Positions 17,429 through 23,941 of a stretch of 38,065 bases of DNA are shown here, in pieces; the stretch's first letter is position 1; each line of letters opens with the position of its first letter. The notes under the pieces were generated by a model. That model was not told the origin of the DNA. It worked only from the letters and a program-made list of their open reading frames with translations, and ran no database searches. The stretch is from positions 1 to 38,065 of the IMG/VR virus record IMGVR_UViG_3300015261_000010. The stretch is one strand, 5' to 3'. The translations under genes were made by a program, and so were the position numbers. This stretch comes from a virus.

Positions 17429-19020
17429 GCCGCGCTCCCCTGTTGCTTGAGCGCAGACTCAGCGACCTGCTGCTGCATCATCTGCTGTTGCGCCTGTTCC
17501 TGGGCGGCCTGCTGGGCCTGGGCCCGATCCTGGCGCAGCTTGTCGCGGGCGGCAGTGCTGCGGATAACGGCAGACGGAACGCCCAGGGCCTCGCCTTTGA
17601 AGCGCTGGGCCTCGTCCATGTCGATGTTGTCCATGACGGTCGGATCGACCTGAGCAACGACCAATGCGCCGTTGACGTACTGGTCAATGGCGGTGACCTC
17701 TTCCAGCTTCTGCGAGCGGGCCAGCGGCGACAGGTAGCGCACGGTGAAGTTGCGCCCGGCCAGCGACTCAGGCGCAGCGCCCAGGACGCCAGCGCGGTAG
17801 GCAATGCCGAAGCACCGTTCGATCAGTGGTTGCAGGTACTCAGTCTGGAGCCGGCCATAGACCGGGCCCAGCAGTTGACGGATCAGGTTGACCCGCACGT
17901 GCACCTCGGTGGCAGTCATCGCCGGGCCGTCCTGGGCCTGGAGCTGGTCAGCCATCAGGATCTTGCGGATGGAACCCTGCAAGCGGGCGATCTTCGTTTC
18001 CGCGTACTGGAAGTTTGAGCCGGACTGCAACGGCTTCATGCTGTCCACGGAGTTCGCAATGATGATCTTGCGCGGCCCGACCTTGATGGTTCGCGGGTTG
18101 AGCACGCCGTCATCTTCGGCAATCCACATGCCGGCGATGGCCAGGTCACCGGCGGCCAGGTCCATCCTGCAGAGTTCGTTCAGGGTGCGAGCGTCCGGCA
18201 GCGCGTCGAAGACTGGACCCACCGCATAGACGCTGTCGGGGATCATCATCCAGCGCGGCACCACCACTGGCATTTCGTGGTAGCCCGACTCGCTCACCAG
18301 TTTCTTGGCTTCCACTTCAACTTTGCAGGAAGCAATCGGCATGTTCTTTGCCAGCTTCGCGCCGACCATGTAGGTGCTGCGCGGGTAGATGGCATGAACG
18401 AACCGGACCATTTCCTGCGGCTTGTCCTTGGCCAGCTTGCGTGTGGCATCGCTCAGGTTCTCTTCGCCGAACTCGTTAACCGCCTGCTCGGCGGTCAGCT
18501 TGTATTCGCGGTATACGGTATCGATCTTGCCGCCAGCCTTGGACGCCGAGGCGTAGACGCTCGCGATGGGCCACAGCTCGAAGGTAAAGCCGCCCTTCTC
18601 CCTGTCCTGATCGATGTACAGGGCAAACCACCCAGCGCACACAACGTCGATAAGCCCCTCAAAGGCGGCCGCGTCGAAGTTGGATGCGTGGATGTTCTGC
18701 CAGAGGATATCGGCGGAATCATCCAACCACCGGCGTTCATCCTCGGTTTCCTGGCCGACGTCCATGCCGAACCACAGGGAGTTGGCCGGTGTCAGGCCCG
18801 ACATGATGCCGGACGAAAGGATCCGCGCCGCGTCAGTGGTGGTGCCGTCAATGAGCTTGGCCTTGCGCATCTGCGCTTCCATGGCCGTGATTTGCTCAGT
18901 GCAGAACCCACTACCCCGGATCGGGTAGCTGTAATCGAAGCAATCGCGCCAGACCGACTCATGCGGCGAGCGGAGAGACTTCAGGGTGCTCAACGTTTTG
19001 GCGATCTGGTCTGCGTTCAT
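17425..19020 (-). CDS. Portal / head-to-tail connector (T7 gp8-like)
   Basis: A 531-residue dodecameric portal of the podovirus head-to-tail connecting family. Typical features are LRSPHESVWRDCFDYSYP near 16-33, TTTDAARILSSGIMSGLTPANSLWF near 60-84, and MTATEVHVRVNLIRQLLGPVYGRLQTEYLQPL near 366-397, the helical wing and crown. The C-terminus (about 490-531) is very rich in Gln and forms the barrel-like tail of the connector. ATG at 19020; the Shine-Dalgarno is weak, but the overlap with the 67-residue gene upstream suggests coupling. Confidence 0.92.
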   Translation of the reverse strand: MNADQIAKTLSTLKSLRSPHESVWRDCFDYSYPIRGSGFCTEQITAMEAQMRKAKLIDGTTTDAARILSSGIMSGLTPANSLWFGMDVGQETEDERRWLDDSADILWQNIHASNFDAAAFEGLIDVVCAGWFALYIDQDREKGGFTFELWPIASVYASASKAGGKIDTVYREYKLTAEQAVNEFGEENLSDATRKLAKDKPQEMVRFVHAIYPRSTYMVGAKLAKNMPIASCKVEVEAKKLVSESGYHEMPVVVPRWMMIPDSVYAVGPVFDALPDARTLNELCRMDLAAGDLAIAGMWIAEDDGVLNPRTIKVGPRKIIIANSVDSMKPLQSGSNFQYAETKIARLQGSIRKILMADQLQAQDGPAMTATEVHVRVNLIRQLLGPVYGRLQTEYLQPLIERCFGIAYRAGVLGAAPESLAGRNFTVRYLSPLARSQKLEEVTAIDQYVNGALVVAQVDPTVMDNIDMDEAQRFKGEALGVPSAVIRSTAARDKLRQDRAQAQQAAQEQAQQQMMQQQVAESALKQQGSAA

Positions 19021-19220
19021 GATCCGAGGGTTCTCTTTCCTTGTTCGAGCACGCTACCGGCGGCCCCGCCGGACGAAAGCAGGCTGCTTTCCAACTTGCG
19101 TTTCTTGCGCGTGGCCGTCTCGTCGTTGGCCTTCTGCGCAGCCAGGTCGGCGGCTTTCTGTGCCTCGACCTGCGGGTCTGGCGCGGCAACAACCTTTGGC
19201 TTCTTTGGTCGGCTTCCCAT
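19017..19220 (-). CDS. Small basic protein before portal
   Basis: A 67-residue basic protein with a Lys-rich N-terminus (SRPKKPKVV), an Ala/Gln helix and a second Lys/Arg cluster (TRKKRKLESS). AAGGAG precedes the ATG and the stop overlaps the portal ATG by 4 bp. Small genes of this kind are frequent directly before connector genes in temperate podoviruses. No function is assigned. Confidence 0.75.
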   Translation of the reverse strand: MGSRPKKPKVVAAPDPQVEAQKAADLAAQKANDETATRKKRKLESSLLSSGGAAGSVLEQGKRTLGS

Positions 19221-19225
19221 GGTCG

Positions 19226-19660
19226 TTACTCCTTGACCTGCGGTTCAGGGCAGAGCCAGCCTTCGCTGGTCAGTACGGCCTGCTTGATGGTGGTTGGATC
19301 AACGGCGTTGGTGCTGGCCGCTGGTGCTCGGTTGCTCAGCGCTCCCATGTCGCCCTTACGCTCAGCATCGATGACGAGGGGTTCGCCGCCGGCGTTCATG
19401 CGCTCGACCTCGGCGATGATCGATACCTTGTCGCCAACGAAGTCACCCACGCGGGTGGCCTGGGCGTCATTGGTCACGACGTGCCAGCGCCCGCCGGCGC
19501 TGTGCTTGGCCACGTACAGCGGCGGCTGAGCCTGGGCGGTGTTGGATTCGTTGGCGTCGGGAGTACCGCCGGCCGCGTCGGTGACTGCGGACGCAAGCGG
19601 TGACATGGTGGCGAGGGGTTCGCCGGGGGTCTGCGGGGTAAGGTCTGGAGCTGGGGGCAT
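19226..19660 (-). CDS. Hypothetical protein, first gene of the head module
   Basis: A 144-residue protein with a Pro/Ala/Thr-rich, probably disordered N-terminal third and a compact part near 50-105 (PPLYVAKHSAGGRWHVVTND, then VGDFVGDKVSIIAEVERMNAGGE). ATG at 19660 is preferred over a TTG at 19690 because GAGG lies before it. It is 5 bp before the next gene and opens the portal-scaffold block after copy D of the hairpin element. I do not recognise a family. Confidence 0.65.
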   Translation of the reverse strand: MPPAPDLTPQTPGEPLATMSPLASAVTDAAGGTPDANESNTAQAQPPLYVAKHSAGGRWHVVTNDAQATRVGDFVGDKVSIIAEVERMNAGGEPLVIDAERKGDMGALSNRAPAASTNAVDPTTIKQAVLTSEGWLCPEPQVKE

Positions 19661-19717
19661 GATGGTGGCCTCGGGTTGGTTGTCGATCAACGAGGGCCAG
19701 CATCAAGGGGGATGGCT

Positions 19718-19735
19718 GTCGGGTTCCCGACTATT
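19718..19735 (-). repeat. Late-junction hairpin element, copy D
   Basis: The minus strand reads AATAGTCGGGAACCCGAC. The arms are perfect and the loop differs from copies A-C. The TAG of the element is the stop codon of the Rz gene. It separates the lysis block from the head block. Confidence 0.82.
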
Positions 19736-20183
19736 TGCGAGGGGTGCAGGAAGCGTTGACGTGGTCGATCAACGCGTTCAGGGCGATGATGGCTTCGTCT
19801 CCGTCGTTGGTGATGGTGACAACTCGTTGAGCAGTCGCTGGGTCAAGTTCGGCTCTCGCTTCTGCATCATCCACGCTGCCGGGGCCTGTGCCGGTTCGCA
19901 CGACGGGGCAACGGACTGGGACTGACAGGCGCTGAGCGCCAGAGCCGAGGCGAGCAAGAAGAGCTTTGTTCGTGGATTGTGCATCGGTAAGTACCTTCGT
20001 GTTGTCGGTATCAAGCTGGCGCAACAGGCGCTGGGTGTTGCGGCGGGACTCGGCGGCGGCCTCCAGCTCGCCGTTGAGCTTCGTGGCCGTGTCGAGGCTG
20101 GTGGTGACATGGTCAAGGCGCCAAAACGCCAGGATCAGCGCCATGGCAAGCCCTGCGACGAGGTAGCGAGTCATGGCGCCCAT
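19731..20183 (-). CDS. Rz: i-spanin, Rz-like
   Basis: About 150 residues: a short cytoplasmic N-terminus, one transmembrane helix (RYLVAGLAMALILAFW, about 6-21), a periplasmic coiled-coil part with many Asp, Arg and Gln, and a C-terminal segment (ATAQRVVTITNDGDEAIIALNALIDHV) typical of Rz proteins from pseudomonad phages. It spans the periplasm with Rz1 and fuses the two membranes in the last step of lysis. Starts at 20183 (ATG) and 20174 (ATG) are both possible; a TTG at 20189 is less likely. The Rz1 gene is wholly inside it in another frame. Confidence 0.85.
   Translation of the reverse strand: MGAMTRYLVAGLAMALILAFWRLDHVTTSLDTATKLNGELEAAAESRRNTQRLLRQLDTDNTKVLTDAQSTNKALLARLGSGAQRLSVPVRCPVVRTGTGPGSVDDAEARAELDPATAQRVVTITNDGDEAIIALNALIDHVNASCTPRK
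19778..19984 (-). CDS. Rz1: o-spanin, Rz1-like, embedded in Rz
   Basis: A 68-residue lipoprotein in a different frame within Rz. The signal peptide TKLFLLASALALSAC ends with lipobox ALSAC, so the mature protein would be anchored in the outer membrane at Cys20. The mature part is rich in Pro, Ser and Glu (VAPSCEPAQAPAAW, PSPTTETKPSSP), as in other Rz1 proteins. Full nesting of Rz1 in Rz is the classic lambda arrangement. The longer frame upstream (to 20116) is only the shadow of Rz. Confidence 0.82.
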   Translation of the reverse strand: MHNPRTKLFLLASALALSACQSQSVAPSCEPAQAPAAWMMQKREPNLTQRLLNELSPSPTTETKPSSP

Positions 20184-20185
20184 GA

Positions 20186-20542
20186 TCAAGCGAACTTCGA
20201 AGTGCGGGTGTTGATGATGCCCAGGTAAAGCACCATCGCGTCGGCCTGCATCTTGAGCAATTGCTGCTCGTCCTCAGGAAGTCCCGCGAACAGCTCGGTG
20301 TGCAGGAACGCCTCCAGCTTCTGGATGCGGTCGGCCAGTTGCTCGCGCTCGGCAATCATCCGCTGCTGGTGCGGCGGCAGGTGCCCGACGTGGCCGATAG
20401 CGACGTTGGCTTCTTCGAACTGAGCTTTCGGGCACCAGCTGGTGTAACCATCGCTGTACTTCACCGTGTAGCCTTCGCGGCCATCAGCGTGAGCCTGGGC
20501 CCAAGCCATAACGATCTTGGTGCCAACGTAGTGCTGAGTCAT
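20186..20542 (-). CDS. Conserved phage protein in the lysis block
   Basis: A 118-residue protein of two parts. Residues 1-50 contain GTKIVMAW and EGYTVKYSDGYTSWCPKAQFEEA, a small beta domain common in many phages. Residues 55-115 are a helical pair (HQQRMIAEREQLADRIQKLEAFL and EDEQQLLKMQADAMVLYLGII) seen also in crAss-like and other phage genomes. The function is unknown. ATG at 20542 has GAGG. It sits between the endolysin and spanin genes, but nothing in the sequence shows a lysis role. Confidence 0.78.
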   Translation of the reverse strand: MTQHYVGTKIVMAWAQAHADGREGYTVKYSDGYTSWCPKAQFEEANVAIGHVGHLPPHQQRMIAEREQLADRIQKLEAFLHTELFAGLPEDEQQLLKMQADAMVLYLGIINTRTSKFA

Positions 20543-20567
20543 GGTATTGCCTCGGTGGTGGTGGGAT

Positions 20568-20798
20568 TTATCGTGCGTACCAAGTCAGCGTGAAGCACCG
20601 CGCATCCTGCGGCACTTCGGCGATAGGCCAGCGCAGGCACTGCATGTGCTTGCGCTCGGGCCTGGTGCGGCTAACTCGGAGGGTCTGAACCAGGTATGCA
20701 GACCCGGCAGCAGTGGTGATGTAGTCGCCGACTGCGATGCCTTCGGCGCCGTCGACGTATAGCTTGCAAGGCGTGTAGGGCTGCCTGCGGCCTGCCAT
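20568..20798 (-). CDS. Small conserved protein after endolysin
   Basis: A 76-residue, basic, beta-rich protein: YTPCKLYVDGAEGIAVGDYI, then SAYLVQTLRVSR and a final LTWYAR. Similar short proteins lie by lysis or tail-completion genes in other pseudomonad phages; the function is unknown. ATG at 20798 follows the endolysin stop by 2 bp, so translation is coupled. The long open frame that continues upstream to 21470 is the shadow of the endolysin and holin genes. Confidence 0.75.
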   Translation of the reverse strand: MAGRRQPYTPCKLYVDGAEGIAVGDYITTAAGSAYLVQTLRVSRTRPERKHMQCLRWPIAEVPQDARCFTLTWYAR

Positions 20799-20800
20799 GG

Positions 20801-21310
20801 CTACTGAGCCCCCATGCACTGGCTGTGTCGCTTGAGCTGGCGCGTCCATACGCCTGGGCAACGCTTGTTCCCTGGCGTGGAGCAGTCGAAGCCGGCGACA
20901 AAGCGGTACTTGAGCAGGTCGTTGCAGGCCTGGGCGTATTGGCCGGCCACCAGATCGCGGCGCATTGAGGACTTGCGCCAGGTGCCGATGCCGTACTGGC
21001 CGACGAAGTCCATGTACAAATCGAACTCGACCTGGTGCAGCTTCACGCCCGGCAGGCTGGCGGCGAACTGTTTCTCGTCCTGGGTCATCAGATTGCGGGC
21101 CAGCAGCGCAGCCCGTGGCCGGGTGATGGTGTCGCCCATCTGCACAGGCCGGCCATCTTCGTACCGTGTCGAGCCGTGGCCGATGGTGGGCACGTCGCCC
21201 TTGGTGGGGATGACAGCGTGATCGGTGAACCCCTCGTTCGCCTGCCAGGCACTGAAGCCGCCCAGGCTGAGGGTGAGCAGGCCGACCGCAATGCGGTTGC
21301 GGTTGTTCAT
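20801..21310 (-). CDS. SAR endolysin (GH24 lysozyme)
   Basis: A 169-residue muramidase that cuts peptidoglycan. Residues 6-23 (RIAVGLLTLSLGGFSAW) form a weakly hydrophobic Gly/Ala/Ser-rich signal-anchor-release segment, so the enzyme is probably exported by Sec and stays tethered until the membrane is depolarised. Catalytic residues fit GH24: Glu26 in ANEGF, Asp39 and Thr42 in GDVPTIGHG. Cys129, Cys143 and Cys151 may be used for disulphide control. ATG at 21310 overlaps the holin stop by 4 bp. A longer frame to 21445 would destroy the N-terminal signal. Confidence 0.9.
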   Translation of the reverse strand: MNNRNRIAVGLLTLSLGGFSAWQANEGFTDHAVIPTKGDVPTIGHGSTRYEDGRPVQMGDTITRPRAALLARNLMTQDEKQFAASLPGVKLHQVEFDLYMDFVGQYGIGTWRKSSMRRDLVAGQYAQACNDLLKYRFVAGFDCSTPGNKRCPGVWTRQLKRHSQCMGAQ

Positions 21311-21585
21311 GAGCGGGCGCGCTCGCGCAGGGCCTGGATGCGTGCGGCGCTCTCGGCATCCTCGCGGCGATCCCTGCGGATCTGGAAGTAGGTGTTGACC
21401 AGGAAGCCCAGCACGGCAATGCCAACGCCGGCGATGCCAATCCAATTGACCTGGGAGAGCCAGCCCACAACGCCGGTAGCCGCGCCCGCCATCATGCCCT
21501 TGCTGGCAACCGACGCCCCCACAGCCTCAACGATTCCCTCAGGTGCAGGGTTCGACATGTTTGTACTCCTGACTGGGGCTTTCAT
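21307..21585 (-). CDS. Holin with dual start (holin/antiholin)
   Basis: A small membrane protein with two helices (about 29-44 and 48-67 of the long form) and a highly charged cytoplasmic tail (RRDRREDAESAARIQ). Two ATG codons each have their own Shine-Dalgarno: 21585 with GGAGG gives 92 residues, 21558 with AGGAG gives 83. The long form adds MKAPVRSTN, which carries two positive charges. This is how lambda S and phage 21 S make an antiholin and a holin from one gene. With a SAR endolysin next to it, a pinholin-type system is plausible. The gene is the first of the late region. Confidence 0.85.
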   Translation of the reverse strand: MKAPVRSTNMSNPAPEGIVEAVGASVASKGMMAGAATGVVGWLSQVNWIGIAGVGIAVLGFLVNTYFQIRRDRREDAESAARIQALRERARS

Positions 21586-21603
21586 GGTCTGGCCTCCAGG
21601 GTC

Positions 21604-21631
21604 AAAAAAAAGCCCCGCACTGTGGCGGGGC
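21604..21631 (-). terminator. Strong intrinsic terminator before the lysis genes
   Basis: On the minus strand GCCCCGC, a 6-nt loop and GCGGGGC are followed by eight T. It ends leftward early transcription directly before the holin ribosome site. Late transcription must either start after it or pass it by antitermination. Confidence 0.93.
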
Positions 21632-21662
21632 AGCGATGACGCAAGGGTCGTCGGGGTTGGGT

Positions 21663-21680
21663 GTCGGAATCCCGACTATT
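21663..21680 (-). repeat. Late-junction hairpin element, copy E
   Basis: The minus strand reads AATAGTCGGGATTCCGAC. Arms are perfect, the loop is GATT. Its TAG is the stop of the 130-residue early gene. It lies 32 bp before the strong terminator and so is at the boundary of early and late genes. Confidence 0.82.
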
Positions 21681-22068
21681 TTGAAGTGCCACTACACCAG
21701 AACTCCCACAGTTCCGTGGTCATCTTGCTGATGTAGCCCTCCTCGTCCTGGTCAGTGTTGTAGCCACGCTTTCGCGCCAGAGCCTCGAACGCATTGCGGC
21801 TGCCACGATATCCCTCGATCAACGCTTGAAGCGCATCAACGCCGTTATCAATCACGTATATGGCGCCCTTGGTCCCCCTGCTGCTCTGCACTGACTCAAG
21901 CCTGTAAACCACATGTTGAACATCCATCACCGTTGGCGAGCTACCGCCGTAAGGCCCGTGGCCTGTCGCGCTCGCCTCGGCGAACTGGATGCGCTGCACA
22001 CCACTCAGCACGGACATACGCGTGCCATCCTTCGGCCCGCCAATCAACAACACGTTTTCATAGTTCAT
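21676..22068 (-). CDS. Hypothetical protein, last gene of the leftward early operon
   Basis: A 130-residue protein. The first 15 residues (MNYENVLLIGGPKDG) resemble the short start motif of several small phage proteins in which GGPxDG is followed by beta strands. The C-terminal half is helical with ALIEGYRGSRNAFEALARKRGY. ATG at 22068 has TTGAGG. No function is recognised. Its place next to an HTH gene, right before the late region, makes a regulatory role conceivable, but nothing in the sequence shows it. Confidence 0.7.
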   Translation of the reverse strand: MNYENVLLIGGPKDGTRMSVLSGVQRIQFAEASATGHGPYGGSSPTVMDVQHVVYRLESVQSSRGTKGAIYVIDNGVDALQALIEGYRGSRNAFEALARKRGYNTDQDEEGYISKMTTELWEFWCSGTSK

Positions 22069-22078
22069 CGCACAAGCC

Positions 22079-22339
22079 TCAAGCTTTGGAGTGATAAGCC
22101 CACCAGTCACCAACGGCGACCATGGGCAGCTTCGAACGAGCCTGGCCGGTGGCCTGGACCCAAAACAACACAAGGCGCTCCCCCTCGGTGTAGCGAGGTT
22201 CGGCGCCCTGCTTCCAGCCCAGCAACGTGCTGCGCGGGACTGCGATGGCGTCGGCCACCGACTGCGGGGAGTAGCCTGCACGCGAAAGCCCGGTGATCAC
22301 CGAGAACCAATCCACGCGCTGTTCGGCCAGGGCGAGCAT
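22079..22339 (-). CDS. Small HTH DNA-binding protein, possible late regulator
   Basis: 86 residues with a helix-turn-helix in residues about 18-45: SRAGYSPQSVADAIAVPRSTLLGWKQG. The signature is that of homeodomain-like or Cro-like small phage regulators (GxS...IA...VPRSTxxGWK). The following YTEGERLVLFWVQ is a common helix in this group. It lies near the end of the early leftward operon, directly before the late genes, where lambda has Q. It has no similarity to Q, but it is the best candidate here for a late activator. Confidence 0.75.
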   Translation of the reverse strand: MLALAEQRVDWFSVITGLSRAGYSPQSVADAIAVPRSTLLGWKQGAEPRYTEGERLVLFWVQATGQARSKLPMVAVGDWWAYHSKA

Positions 22340-22341
22340 GG

Positions 22342-22581
22342 TTAGGCCACTCGCAGGTATTTCGGCATGCAGACCTCGATCACCTCGATTCCGTCGAGCG
22401 TGACGCGCCGGAGGTCATCCTCCACATACTCGATACGCACCGGCGACCAACTCCGCATGCTGAGCAGCAGCTCATAGAACTCAACGCGGCCCAGGTAGAT
22501 AACCGCCTGGCTGATCGGCTCAAGGCTCTCGCTCTGGCGTTGGTAGATGGCCTGCCGAATCCGGCTCAGGATGTCGCTCAT
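22342..22581 (-). CDS. Hypothetical protein, 79 aa
   Basis: A small protein with an N-terminal helix (LSRIRQAIYQRQSESLEPISQAV) and a beta-rich C-terminal half (VRIEYVEDDLRRVTLDGIEVIEV). The chosen ATG at 22581 overlaps the preceding TGA by 4 bp. No family is recognised. Confidence 0.62.
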   Translation of the reverse strand: MSDILSRIRQAIYQRQSESLEPISQAVIYLGRVEFYELLLSMRSWSPVRIEYVEDDLRRVTLDGIEVIEVCMPKYLRVA

Positions 22582-22856
22582 GCTGCACCACCAAACGCGC
22601 ACGCACGCGAGGCAGAGTGAGGTGGCGCGTCCACCCTCCCCATCCTGCTCATGACTTCAGTCATTTCGGATATAACCGCTGTGAAACCCATAACCGGATT
22701 GTCCAGCTCGTCGAACTCGAACGGATGCACGGCCCTCCTGAGCCCAAGCATGAATTCCGGTTGCTCGGGCGTGGACAGGTCGATATCAACCCCGATCATG
22801 ACCCAGCCGTCGTACAGCTCGCGGCAGGCCCATTGCATGACTGGTTTCATGTTCAT
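22578..22856 (-). CDS. Hypothetical protein, 92 aa
   Basis: A small protein with the start MNMKPVMQWACRELYDGWVMIGVDIDLS and an acidic C-terminal part. Starts at 22856 and 22850 are both possible; AAGGGG best fits the second, GAGAGG the first. It overlaps the next gene by 4 bp. No function is recognised. Confidence 0.6.
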   Translation of the reverse strand: MNMKPVMQWACRELYDGWVMIGVDIDLSTPEQPEFMLGLRRAVHPFEFDELDNPVMGFTAVISEMTEVMSRMGRVDAPPHSASRACAFGGAA

Positions 22857-22860
22857 CCCC

Positions 22861-23229
22861 TTAGAACCTCTCAAATGACCAGCCGCCGCCAGACTTCTTG
22901 GTTTTGGCGGTGACTGCGACGATCTGGAACGGGTACAGGCTGGCCGCGACTTTGGTTTTCACTCGGGCGTCGTCGGTCCAAAAGCCCTTGACCTCATGCA
23001 ACTCCATGGCGCCATTGGCGAGCATCACGGCGAAGTCAGGCGTGTAGAACGTGTTATCAGCGAGGCGCAGCTTGATCCCTTCGAACTTGAACCAGGCGAT
23101 GTGCCCAACGAACTGGCGGTCCTTCAGGTACTCCATGTACGCCGCTTCGGTCTTGTTCATTTCGCCGGTCTTGAGCCGGCCCAGGGCCTGGAGTGAACGG
23201 CTCATGCCGCTCCGTGGCTGGTTAGACAT
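22861..23229 (-). CDS. DUF1064-like PD-(D/E)XK nuclease
   Basis: A 122-residue protein of the group that acts as small phage endonuclease or Holliday-junction resolvase. The nuclease core shows Asp65 in FYTPDFAV, then Glu79 and Lys81 in HEVKG, the D...ExK triad of the fold. NKTEAAYMEYL near 25-35 is the usual first helix with its Glu. ATG at 23229 has AGGAG and overlaps the end of the P-like gene by 8 bp. In lambdoid replication blocks a nuclease at this place (Rap, RusA) resolves recombination branches. Confidence 0.8.
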   Translation of the reverse strand: MSNQPRSGMSRSLQALGRLKTGEMNKTEAAYMEYLKDRQFVGHIAWFKFEGIKLRLADNTFYTPDFAVMLANGAMELHEVKGFWTDDARVKTKVAASLYPFQIVAVTAKTKKSGGGWSFERF

Positions 23230-23941
23230 GGTCGTTTCTCCTGATGCCCATCTTCGCCAGCAGCATGGCGCGGCAGGCTTTCGGGTCTTTTGGGATTTCG
23301 AGGACGTCGACGATGCGGTCGGCTTCCTGGCGGCTGTGCTCGAGCTGGACCTGCTCACGTGGGCGCATGCTGTCGTTGCCAATGCCCTTGGCAATTCGCC
23401 CTTCCAGCGGCTGGCCGGTCTGTGCGCGGCGCATGACGATGGCGTAGTTACGCTCGAAGCGCTGGCGCAGTGGCTTGTCATCGGCCCTGGCGGTGCGCAG
23501 GTCGAATGTGCTGGTGGCTTCTGCAGCGATGCGCACAGCGTCATGGGAGTACTTGCCCTCAAGGGCTTGAATCCAGGCGTCTGCCTCATGCGGCAAGCCC
23601 ATCTGTTCGGCTGTTGGCTTGCACCAGGCAACGAACTGGCCGACGTTGGGCAAGAACGGGCTTGAGGACTTACGGGCCTGCTGAAAACCGAAGGCGAGCT
23701 GTTCATCGCTGTTGATGCCGCCCTGCACAAAACCTGCGATCCATTCGCGCTTGGCGTTGAACAGCGCCTTGTCGTCTGCCCAGGCCTGGCGCCAAGCCGG
23801 AAAGATGCCTTGGAGCTTTTCGAAAACGGTGTTCACGATCTCGGCGGTGCGCTGATCGACCTTGATGGGCTGAGCAACTGGAACGCCCGCCATGGCCCTA
23901 GGCGGGTTTAGATCTTTGGTGATGTCGGTGATGTGCTTCAC
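23222..23941 (-). CDS. Replication protein P-like helicase loader
   Basis: A 239-residue protein like lambda P, which brings host DnaB helicase to the O-bound origin. The middle part fits the family: IVNTVFEKLQGIFPAWRQAWAD near 35-56, NAKREWIAGFVQGGI near 62-76, and LAFGFQQARKSSSPFLPNVGQFVAWC near 82-107. The start is GTG at 23941 with AAGGAG 9 bp before, better than any ATG nearby. It overlaps the O-like gene by 4 bp, so initiator and loader are made together. Confidence 0.88.
   Translation of the reverse strand: MKHITDITKDLNPPRAMAGVPVAQPIKVDQRTAEIVNTVFEKLQGIFPAWRQAWADDKALFNAKREWIAGFVQGGINSDEQLAFGFQQARKSSSPFLPNVGQFVAWCKPTAEQMGLPHEADAWIQALEGKYSHDAVRIAAEATSTFDLRTARADDKPLRQRFERNYAIVMRRAQTGQPLEGRIAKGIGNDSMRPREQVQLEHSRQEADRIVDVLEIPKDPKACRAMLLAKMGIRRNDHV

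Noticed and set aside
20568-21470. 300-codon minus frame running through lysis genes
   Set aside because: Only the last 76 codons are a real gene; the rest is the out-of-frame copy of the endolysin and holin, rich in Pro, Arg and Ala.
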